60,750 nt of DNA from Bacteroidales bacterium. GTDB lineage: Bacteria; Bacteroidota; Bacteroidia; Bacteroidales; UBA3663. Below are positions 36,682-43,603 of the stretch, one piece after another; the first letter of the stretch is position 1; each line of letters opens with the position of its first letter. The translations under genes and the position numbers were made by a program. The notes under the pieces were generated by a model that did not search any database, was not told where the DNA came from, and saw only the letters and a list, made by a program, of their open reading frames with translations. The stretch spans positions 1 through 60,750 of the forward strand of contig JAFSKF010000017.1 in NCBI GenBank assembly GCA_017449065.1, read 5' to 3'.

Positions 36682-37107
36682 TTACAGCTCTTTCTTGATC
36701 TTCTCAATCAGTTCCTGATATTCAGCATCCGACAGATAAACCTTACCCGGATTCATCTGGAAAACACCGCCGTAATCAGGACCATCCACATACTTCGGAG
36801 CCAGATGAAAATGCAAGTGACTCAATTTGTCGCTGTAAGCGCCGTAGTTAATCTTTTCCGGATTGAAGGCACGCTGCATGGCACGAGTTGCCTGAGCCAC
36901 ATCGGCCATAAAATCGTTACGCTGCTGATCATTCAGTTCGTTCAAGTCGTTAACGTGTCCGTCGTAGCTGACCAGACAACGTCCGCGATATGTCTGCTCC
37001 TTGAAAAGGAAGAGACGCGAAACGCGCAAGTGGCAGATTTCAATCATCAGATTGTGCAAAGTCTCGTTATTCGTGCAATAAAGGCACTCTTTAGGATCAC
37101 TGTACAT
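36682..37107 (-). CDS. HIT family protein
   Basis: This 141-aa protein carries the histidine-triad active site LSHLHFHLAP near residue 95 and a CLYC pair at residues 9-12, like many bacterial HIT hydrolases of nucleoside phosphoramidates or dinucleotides. The substrate is unknown. It lies 82 nt downstream of the WalJ-like gene on the same strand. A TACCTTCG sequence at 37153-37146 on the minus strand may be a weak -7 element. Confidence 0.9.
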   Translation of the reverse strand: MYSDPKECLYCTNNETLHNLMIEICHLRVSRLFLFKEQTYRGRCLVSYDGHVNDLNELNDQQRNDFMADVAQATRAMQRAFNPEKINYGAYSDKLSHLHFHLAPKYVDGPDYGGVFQMNPGKVYLSDAEYQELIEKIKKEL

Positions 37108-37189
37108 AATAGTTGGAATTAAGTTATTAATAATTTAAGGGTTTTCGAAGGTAATAATAGGGAAAATTAAGTGGAGTTTAAGGGAGTTT

Positions 37190-38050
37190 TTAGCTGTCAA
37201 AATCGAGCGTCAATTGTCGGTCTCCGCCACGGAACACATAAATCTGCGAAGGTTCCGTCCGTGCCAGTGCGGTCAGAGTAACTCCTCCATAGCCAACTTT
37301 AGCTCCAGCTTTCGTCAGTGCTTTCGAAGCAGCATCGTAGGCTAATTGAGGCGTGTTATTATCGGCCGACAAATGGCAAAGAAACACATGCTTCACACCG
37401 TTATGATAGGTTTCTCGAAGCAGCTGCGCACATTCGTCATTACTAAGATGTCCTCCCTCGCCTCTCACCCGTACCTTTAAATAATATGGGTACGAGCCTT
37501 TCATCAGCATCTCCACATCGTGGTTCGACTCTACCACCAGATGTTCTGCCTTACTCACAAACTTCCGGATGTCATCGGTCAACTGTCCCGCATCGGTCAC
37601 AATACAAAAGCGTTCGTGATTACCATCCTCGTTCCATTCCACATAATATCCCACATTGTCATGACTGTCGTGAGGCACCGAAAAGGGTGTAATCTTAAAA
37701 TGCGTGAGTGGCAGATCAAAAGTTTCGTCGCGATTCAGGTAACGGCGGCTTGCGATTGGAATTTTCTTCTGCAAACCATAGTTACGATCCATACCTTCGT
37801 GCACTTCCTTCGTGCTGAATACCGGACATCCCATCAGACTCGACACCATCGAAGCCCCACGGATGTGGTCGGTATGGTCGTGCGTAATAAGCAAAGCTCG
37901 AACCGGTACTTGTCCCAGATTGTTCTTTTTCAGTATATCACGAATGGATCGTCCTGCAAGGCCCGCATCGATCAGTATGGCATACTGATCGGTACCGAGG
38001 TAGTAGCAGTTTCCGCTACTTCCGCTTCCAAGGCTCATGAAACGAAGCAT
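37190..38050 (-). CDS. MBL-fold hydrolase, WalJ/YycJ-like
   Basis: This 286-aa metallo-beta-lactamase fold protein begins MLRFMSLGSGSSGNCYYL, which marks the YycJ/WalJ group (exonuclease-like MBL proteins). The zinc motif THDHTDH lies near residue 60, the DAG-type aspartate near 150 (TDAGQLTD), and SHLSNDECAQLL-like and LCHLSADNN histidines follow. I start at 38050 rather than 38086 because the longer frame overlaps the upstream gene and lacks family support. It follows the RsmI-like gene by 4 nt. Confidence 0.88.
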   Translation of the reverse strand: MLRFMSLGSGSSGNCYYLGTDQYAILIDAGLAGRSIRDILKKNNLGQVPVRALLITHDHTDHIRGASMVSSLMGCPVFSTKEVHEGMDRNYGLQKKIPIASRRYLNRDETFDLPLTHFKITPFSVPHDSHDNVGYYVEWNEDGNHERFCIVTDAGQLTDDIRKFVSKAEHLVVESNHDVEMLMKGSYPYYLKVRVRGEGGHLSNDECAQLLRETYHNGVKHVFLCHLSADNNTPQLAYDAASKALTKAGAKVGYGGVTLTALARTEPSQIYVFRGGDRQLTLDFDS

Positions 38051-38054
38051 CTGT

Positions 38055-38795
38055 CTATTTGCAAAATAAGAAAATTGACGGAACACGGGGAATCAGTTTC
38101 TGCATCTGTTCTTCAGACATTCCTTTCAGAAGCTGTTTCCATTCTGCAACCGTATGGGTTTTGATCTGTTCGTCCGGACAAGTGATGTTGCTTGCCACAC
38201 AGATTCGCGTTTGCGGACGCAAAGCCGATAGCAGCGCCTGCATCATTTTGGCGTTCCTATAGGGCGTTTCTATAAAGAGTTGCGTCTGGTCATCTGCATA
38301 AGCTCGCGCTTCCAACTGCTTGATGCGGTTCATGCGCTGATTGTCTTCAATGGGCAAATAGCCGTTAAAAGCGAAACTCTGCCCGTTCAACCCCGATGCC
38401 ATAACACTCAGTATCATACTCGAAGGACCCACCAAAGGCACCACCTTCAGACCTTTCCTCTGGGCTATTGCCACCACATCAGCTCCTGGGTCTGCCACAG
38501 CCGGACATCCAGCCTCGCTAATCACACCTATCGCCTTATGCTGTTTCAGTAATGGTTCCAAATAAGTATCTATATGATGGCGGTCGGTATGCTGGTTCAG
38601 TTCGAAGAAAGTAAGGGAATCGATGTCGATGGATGGATCCACCTTCTTCAGAAAACGTCGGGCGCTACGTATATTCTCGACAATAAAATGCCGGATCTCC
38701 ACAATAACATCATGATTATAGGGTGGCAACACACGCTCCAATGGTGTGTCACCCAATGTTACGGGAAGGAGGTATAAAGCAGGCTCGATCATCAT
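38055..38795 (-). CDS. Tetrapyrrole-methylase-fold SAM methyltransferase, RsmI-like
   Basis: This 246-aa protein has the fold of 16S rRNA 2'-O-methyltransferase RsmI: YLLPVTLGDTP at the N-terminus, ISEAGCPAVADPGADVV near 92-108, and VPLVGPSSMILSVMASGLNGQSFAFNGYLP near 117-147. It differs from canonical RsmI by a shorter C-terminus and a helical insert near 35-70. I recall it as a widespread second RsmI-like protein in Bacteroidetes. The substrate is inferred to be rRNA but is not shown. The ATG at 38792 is an alternative start. Confidence 0.85.
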   Translation of the reverse strand: MMIEPALYLLPVTLGDTPLERVLPPYNHDVIVEIRHFIVENIRSARRFLKKVDPSIDIDSLTFFELNQHTDRHHIDTYLEPLLKQHKAIGVISEAGCPAVADPGADVVAIAQRKGLKVVPLVGPSSMILSVMASGLNGQSFAFNGYLPIEDNQRMNRIKQLEARAYADDQTQLFIETPYRNAKMMQALLSALRPQTRICVASNITCPDEQIKTHTVAEWKQLLKGMSEEQMQKLIPRVPSIFLFCK

Positions 38796-38812
38796 TTTTG
38801 TATTTATCCGCG

Positions 38813-38861
38813 CAAAATTAGTAAAAAAATTTGGAAATGCGAAAGATTTCCCTTAATTTTG
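38813..38861. promoter_or_regulatory. Divergent promoters of the rsmI-like and rsmF-like genes
   Basis: Plus strand: TTTG 38830-38833, a 20-nt gap, and TAATTTTG 38854-38861, with transcription from about 38867 towards 38905. Minus strand: TAATTTTG at 38820-38813, with only a TTCG-like box (38843-38840) 19 nt upstream. The plus promoter is a strong match, the minus one weaker. Confidence 0.7.
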
Positions 38862-38904
38862 CACAAAAATTGAGCTTTTTTCAATCACCACCCTCTAAAT
38901 TGGC

Positions 38905-40314
38905 ATGAATATGACCCTCCCAGAGGCCTTTATCGACGATATAGACCGAGTTCTCGACCCTTCCGAACTCACCTCTTTCCTATCGGCTCTGACCGATGGT
39001 GAGCAACCCGTAAGCATACGTCTGAATCCCCGCAAACCCGGTGGCTGTCCGACGGAAGCCGAGCCGATTGGTTGGTGTCCTGAAGGCCGTTATCTGAAAA
39101 GCCGCCCGCAGTTCACGCTTGATCCGCTACTACATGCAGGTGCCTATTATGTTCAGGAGGCATCCAGCCAGTTTCTGTCGCATGTACTCCGTTCTTTTGT
39201 GAAGGATTCTGTCACTGCCCTTGACCTCTGTGCCGCTCCTGGCGGCAAATCCACAGCTGCTATTTCTTCACTGCCCGAAGGAAGCATGCTGGTCAGCAAC
39301 GAGATTGATCGGAAGAGGGCTCGAATCTTATCAGAAAACATACAGAAATGGGGATATCCGAATGTTTGTGTAACTGCCAATGCTCCTGCAGATTTCAAGG
39401 GGTTTCACCACACTTTCGATCTGATCATCACTGATGTGCCCTGTTCCGGCGAAGGCATGTTCCGAAAGGACGCCGGTGCCATCGCCGAGTGGAATCCTGC
39501 CAAAGTGCACGAGTGCGTGGCTTTGCAAAGACAAATCTTGCGTGACGTCTGGGATTGTCTCAAACCAGGCGGTTTGCTGGTTTATAGCACTTGCACATTC
39601 AACGTTCACGAAAACGAAGAACAATTGCAATTTATTATCGATGAATTGGGCGCAGACCTCCTCCCCATTTCTGTTGAGAAAACCTGGAACATCCACCCTG
39701 CACTGACTGGAGCATTTGCTCCTTCCGTTCATACTACTGATGCCTGTCGCTTTATGCCGCACTACACCCAGGGTGAAGGCCTATTTATGGCTGTGCTCCG
39801 AAAACACACCGACAATACGGTTCCCGATGAACGCCCATACAAAAAGTCTTTAAAGAAAGAAACAGGCAAACAGCATAATGACAGGAAAAGTGATTCCTCC
39901 GATGAAACGCTGACCAGATGGTTGAATCTGCCTGTACATTTGCATGAAAATAAGGATGGCTCCATCAGAGCCATCCCGAAACTATTGGAGAATTTATACA
40001 ATCTGTTGACTGAAAACCGTTTGTTCATTCTTTCGGCAGGCATAGAACTTGGTGTTCGTAAAGGCAGAGATGTGCAACCTGCACAAGCCTTAGCCCTTTC
40101 TTCTGCCTTGGCTTCCGATGCTTTCCCAACCGCAGAGTTGGATATTGAAACAGCATTAAACTATCTACGCCGCGAATCCATCGTGCTGCCTCCGTCCGTT
40201 CCTCGCGGCTATGTGCTCCTAACCTATCAACAAACGCCTCTTGGCTTTGTCAAAAACATCGGCAACCGCTGCAATTCTCTCTACCCTATGGAATGGCGTA
40301 TCCGTAATCTATAA
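38905..40314 (+). CDS. rRNA m5C methyltransferase, RsmF/NOL1-NOP2-Sun family
   Basis: This 469-aa enzyme has an N-terminal segment PVSIRLNPRKPGG, the SAM site LDLCAAPGGKSTAAIS near residue 110, the motif IV cysteine in DVPCSGEGMFRKD near 178, and the motif VI nucleophile STCTFNVHENE near 230. The C-terminal ~170 residues form the RsmF-type RNA-binding extension. It is expected to methylate a 16S rRNA cytosine. Its stop codon is immediately followed by the stop codon of the convergent peptidase gene, with no gap. Confidence 0.92.
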   Translation: MNMTLPEAFIDDIDRVLDPSELTSFLSALTDGEQPVSIRLNPRKPGGCPTEAEPIGWCPEGRYLKSRPQFTLDPLLHAGAYYVQEASSQFLSHVLRSFVKDSVTALDLCAAPGGKSTAAISSLPEGSMLVSNEIDRKRARILSENIQKWGYPNVCVTANAPADFKGFHHTFDLIITDVPCSGEGMFRKDAGAIAEWNPAKVHECVALQRQILRDVWDCLKPGGLLVYSTCTFNVHENEEQLQFIIDELGADLLPISVEKTWNIHPALTGAFAPSVHTTDACRFMPHYTQGEGLFMAVLRKHTDNTVPDERPYKKSLKKETGKQHNDRKSDSSDETLTRWLNLPVHLHENKDGSIRAIPKLLENLYNLLTENRLFILSAGIELGVRKGRDVQPAQALALSSALASDAFPTAELDIETALNYLRRESIVLPPSVPRGYVLLTYQQTPLGFVKNIGNRCNSLYPMEWRIRNL

Positions 40315-43017
40315 TTATTTGCAGATTTTCTTATGGATTTTTCCATTGCGATCTCGCACGATCTGAATGCCTCGCTGTGGAGTTTGATGCCGTCTGCCAT
40401 TAAGATCATAGAAGATAGAAACACCTTCTGATATTTCCTCCTGAACACCGTTAATATCTACCGTACTGACAACCTTATACGGATAATCCCATCGAGTCTC
40501 ATTATCTGTATTATCAATACACTGAGAACCCTCAGCAAGAAAACTATCAGAAACAGAATTTGAAAAGAGACCACTAACGCAGACAATAGATGAGGAAGCA
40601 TCACTATAGAAAACTCTAAAGGGAGACCTGATCTTAACATCATCGAGACAGACTTGTGATCCGGAAAATGCCAAACAACCACATCCGAATTCGTTGGTAT
40701 TCTCAATAGAGGCATTTTTAATCGATGCATCACCATTGAAACACAATGTCTGGCGGCTATTTGAACCAAAACTACCTCCACTGATGTTGGCCTGGGTACT
40801 TGAGTTAGTCCAAATAGTTCGACGATAATCTGTGGTACCATCGTAGGACGTTGCCGTATTTGAGAAACTACCGCCATTGATATTCAAGGTGCCTTGTGTA
40901 TTATTGTAGGAAATGAGCGCAGCATTACCTGTACTTACAAAAATACCATCGTTTATCGTGAGTTCGCCATATAATAACAGATTGTTGGACGCTGATTCAA
41001 AAACACCTCCATAGATATAGGTCTTGCTGCCTTTGATGGTATATAAGCAACGCCGATAACTTCCGGTTCCTTCATAGGTAGTAGCTGTCTGTGAGAATTG
41101 TCCGTCCCGAATGACGAGTTCTCCAGCGGTGTTGTAGTTAGCAATGACAATACCATTGCCGTTATTGATAAAATTACCTCCGTTAATGGTGGCATTACCA
41201 TAGAGACAAAGAGTCTGATTCGTATTACAGATAAACGTTCCCCCTCGAATCACTATTTTGCTGCTGTCCTTTGTCAAAATGCATCGTCGATTATCTGTAT
41301 TGCCTTCAATAGAGACATCTAAACTTTCGAACGTACCTCCTTCTATTGTTAGAGTGCCTGTAGTAGAATGATAACTCAAGACACAAGAGTTGCCGCTATT
41401 GGAAAAATGACCGTCACTAATCGTAGTGTTGCCCCTCAGACACAACGTCTGGTTGCCTTTGCACCTAAAGGTTCCTCCGCTAATAATGGTCTGTGACTCA
41501 TCATCGGACCAAATGCATCGCTTATAAGAGTTTTCGGAATTATCATCTGATTCGTTAACAAATGTTCCTCCAGTGATTTCCAAAGATCCATAGTTGGAGA
41601 AAAGACCATGATTGCCGGAAACATGGGTCAATGTACCGTTTTCACCACTGTCGCCGACACTTAAGTGCCCTTGTATTTTAATACTATTTGCCAACTCTAT
41701 TTGTTTTCCATTGAGGTCGATCTTCACATCCTGATCCTTTTGAATAACATAACCATTCAACCGCAAGTTATTAGTCATGACAACCTGTGCCTGCTTACCC
41801 TCACGAGTACCATCGTAGATTGCTGTTTGCAGCGACGGATACTCTCGTTCTCCCAACTTTGCAACCATAGGACCATCATAGAGTGACATAGGGACACAGT
41901 TAAAATCTGCTGCCTGACCACTATTGTAATTTCTTTCACCTGGGCATAGGACATCGAGAGCAAAATAGCCGTTGTAATTACCGCCCCATCCCCAATTAAC
42001 GTGAAAATAGTCATCGTCGGTATAGCCGTCAATAATAAAAATATGACCACTTTCTTCCTCATTCGCTCCACGGTAAATGACTGGATGAGACAAATCTATC
42101 TGTGCTTTGAGTTTGGCATTCCACTCCTCAGCCGTAAAATCTTCTTTGCTTTCACTCGTACCTGGGAAATAATCAAAGTGTGTGAAAAGCTGGGGCAATC
42201 CCATATAACCGCCTGTTTCATCGGCGCCATAATCCACTTGAAACGCAGCTCCGATGTCAGCCAGAAGCGTGGCAACATTATCAGCTTGCTGTGAAGTATA
42301 GCCGCTTCCTTCCAGTTGCATAGGCATATTGTCCCAATCGTAAATGTGACTGAGATTGCGAGAAGCAACGTAGATATTTTTGGAAGACGTATAATATGCT
42401 TGAGTCGAACCAAGTCCCGCCGAAGGATAGCGGAAATATCTCATCAAGATGGCATAAGCAGTTGGCACGCATCCTGTAACACTTCTCAAATATCCGTCCC
42501 TCGGGCATTGGGAATTATAAGGACTACCCTGGTTCCACGTTGCAGTTTTAAGTTCCTTCACAACGTTGCCTTTTGCCAAAGACGACCATCGTTTTGCCAC
42601 AACCTCCGTCTGAATTGCGCCAGATTGCCGTGCTTGCAACATCTGGTTCTCAATATCTGCGAGCCAGTCCTGCATACCTGTAGGCAGTTCTCCGTCAACA
42701 TCAATGCTGGCATTATCAGAATAACCAAGGATAGGATTAGCTATATCATCGCCTGATACAATCACAAATCCGGAGCCATCTTCGCCCGTAAATATATAAT
42801 AAGGTTCCACGGGCGACTGCTGCGAAGTGCGTCGTGCGCTAAATACCTTCAACGCCCTATGGTTCTGTTCGGAAAAATCCTTGCTAAGAAAAGCTTGGGC
42901 AATAGCCAAAGCCTCATCGGCAGAAACCTCTCTTGCCAATACTTCATCAAAGGAATAAAGGGATGATAGGAGCATCATTCCCAATATCTGAATATTACGT
43001 ATTGATTGTCTCTGCAT
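40315..43017 (-). CDS. Secreted C10 (streptopain-like) peptidase with repeat domain
   Basis: This 900-aa protein has a signal peptide (residues about 8-28), a C10 prodomain (about 30-130, PYYIFTGEDGSGFVIVSGDD) and a C10 catalytic domain (about 150-355) with predicted Cys183 in TGCVPTAYAI, His325 in SGHIFIIDGY and Trp342/Trp344 in VNWGWGG. Residues about 400-800 hold four to five units of about 62 residues, each with patterns like GGTF, NQTLCL-GN and YRRCI, probably a beta-helix. The last ~30 residues (FYDLNGRRHQTPQRGIQIV) match the short C-terminal motif of many Prevotella-type secreted proteins, suggesting T9SS export. It has its own promoter at 43060-43091. The target protein is unknown. 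Confidence 0.88.
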   Translation of the reverse strand: MQRQSIRNIQILGMMLLSSLYSFDEVLAREVSADEALAIAQAFLSKDFSEQNHRALKVFSARRTSQQSPVEPYYIFTGEDGSGFVIVSGDDIANPILGYSDNASIDVDGELPTGMQDWLADIENQMLQARQSGAIQTEVVAKRWSSLAKGNVVKELKTATWNQGSPYNSQCPRDGYLRSVTGCVPTAYAILMRYFRYPSAGLGSTQAYYTSSKNIYVASRNLSHIYDWDNMPMQLEGSGYTSQQADNVATLLADIGAAFQVDYGADETGGYMGLPQLFTHFDYFPGTSESKEDFTAEEWNAKLKAQIDLSHPVIYRGANEEESGHIFIIDGYTDDDYFHVNWGWGGNYNGYFALDVLCPGERNYNSGQAADFNCVPMSLYDGPMVAKLGEREYPSLQTAIYDGTREGKQAQVVMTNNLRLNGYVIQKDQDVKIDLNGKQIELANSIKIQGHLSVGDSGENGTLTHVSGNHGLFSNYGSLEITGGTFVNESDDNSENSYKRCIWSDDESQTIISGGTFRCKGNQTLCLRGNTTISDGHFSNSGNSCVLSYHSTTGTLTIEGGTFESLDVSIEGNTDNRRCILTKDSSKIVIRGGTFICNTNQTLCLYGNATINGGNFINNGNGIVIANYNTAGELVIRDGQFSQTATTYEGTGSYRRCLYTIKGSKTYIYGGVFESASNNLLLYGELTINDGIFVSTGNAALISYNNTQGTLNINGGSFSNTATSYDGTTDYRRTIWTNSSTQANISGGSFGSNSRQTLCFNGDASIKNASIENTNEFGCGCLAFSGSQVCLDDVKIRSPFRVFYSDASSSIVCVSGLFSNSVSDSFLAEGSQCIDNTDNETRWDYPYKVVSTVDINGVQEEISEGVSIFYDLNGRRHQTPQRGIQIVRDRNGKIHKKICK

Positions 43018-43059
43018 AAATAAAAAGGTATAGGGTCCTTGTAATACTATTCATCGGCA

Positions 43060-43091
43060 CAAAGATAACTGTTTTTTCTCATACAAACAAA
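43060..43091 (-). promoter_or_regulatory. Promoter of the C10 peptidase gene
   Basis: On the minus strand, TTTG (43091-43088), a 20-nt gap, and TATCTTTG (43067-43060). A start of transcription near 43053 would give a leader of about 36 nt. The 66-nt repeat lies just upstream of this promoter. Confidence 0.78.
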
Positions 43092-43123
43092 TTTCCGAGA
43101 ACAAATTTGGAATTTAAGAGATT

Positions 43124-43189
43124 TTGCTACATAGTTATGAAAAATTTGCTGCATAGTTATGAAAAATTTTTTTCATAGTTATTGCGCAA
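43124..43189. repeat. 66-nt dispersed palindromic repeat, copy 2
   Basis: The architecture is the same as at 252-317: two direct units (43124-43145 and 43146-43166) and an inverted-like unit (43167-43189), each around CATAGTTAT. Gapless alignment to copy 1 gives 56 of 66 identities. It sits between the peptidase promoter and the RNA promoter, in an intergenic region like the first copy. Confidence 0.75.
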
Positions 43190-43254
43190 AAATACCACAC
43201 CGACCTACGGATCTCATGATTTTTCTGCCTCCGAAGCATTTTTTGGTGAAAAAA

Positions 43255-43286
43255 TTTGGAAATCGCCGAAAAACTCAATAACTTTG
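43255..43286 (+). promoter_or_regulatory. Promoter of the structured RNA / fkp leader
   Basis: TTTG at 43255-43258, a 20-nt gap, and TAACTTTG at 43279-43286 form a full match to the Bacteroidetes consensus. Transcription is expected from about 43291-43294, exactly where a GAAA-tetraloop hairpin begins. Confidence 0.82.
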
Positions 43287-43291
43287 CAACG

Positions 43292-43560
43292 GCATTAGGA
43301 AACTAATCCAGGAGACCGGCTATGTAGATCGGGAAACTCATCGTTAAAACAAGAACCGGGGAACACCGTTAGCTGAAGGCGGGCTACCAGCCTGTACGAC
43401 ATCGGAAAGAACCACGCTCCCGTCTGGGAAAACGCGTTTGCATGGATACCACCGTCCAGGACAGACCTTTGGGTCGAAAGGAAGATTACGGATGCGAAGC
43501 GGACCCCAAATCGTACATATAGGAGTTTCATCACGTCCTAAATCCCGGTCTCCTTTTTTT
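43292..43560 (+). ncRNA. Structured RNA of ~270 nt upstream of fkp, family not identified
   Basis: It has no credible open frame but strong secondary structure. A 5' hairpin has stem ATTAG/CTAAT around GAAA (43294-43307). A perfect 10-bp closing helix pairs AGGAGACCGG (43310-43319) with CCGGTCTCCT (43545-43554) and is followed by T6. Nested inside are AAACTC (43334-43339) with GAGTTT (43523-43528) and GTACGA (43394-43399) with TCGTAC (43511-43516). Local hairpins such as TCCC-GTCT-GGGA and GACC-TTTG-GGTC are also present. I do not see the hallmarks of RNase P RNA, tmRNA, SRP RNA or a riboswitch class I know. It may be a free RNA (a Bacteroidales-1/6S-type RNA should be tested) or a cis-acting leader of fkp, for which I find no other promoter. 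Confidence 0.7.
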
Positions 43561-43561
43561 G

Positions 43562-43587
43562 TTTGCCCGTCAACCCATCCGGGCAAA
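43562..43587 (+). promoter_or_regulatory. Hairpin in the fkp leader
   Basis: TTTGCCCG (43562-43569) pairs perfectly with CGGGCAAA (43580-43587) around a 10-nt loop. It lies between the terminator-like helix of the structured RNA and the fkp ATG at 43604. It has no T-run and could modulate translation or stabilise a processed 5' end. Confidence 0.45.
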
Positions 43588-43603
43588 GACAAAAACCGAA
43601 ATA

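Noticed and set aside
43292..43560. RNase P RNA, tmRNA, SRP RNA or cobalamin riboswitch
   Set aside because: The conserved sequences I would expect (GAGGAAAGTCC-type, tag ORF and T-arm, GGAAGGAAGC-type tetraloop, GCCACTG box) are not present.
43559..43603. TTG at 43559 as fkp start
   Set aside because: It lies in the T-run of the terminator-like structure, and the extra 15 residues do not match the family N-terminus; ATG 43604 does.
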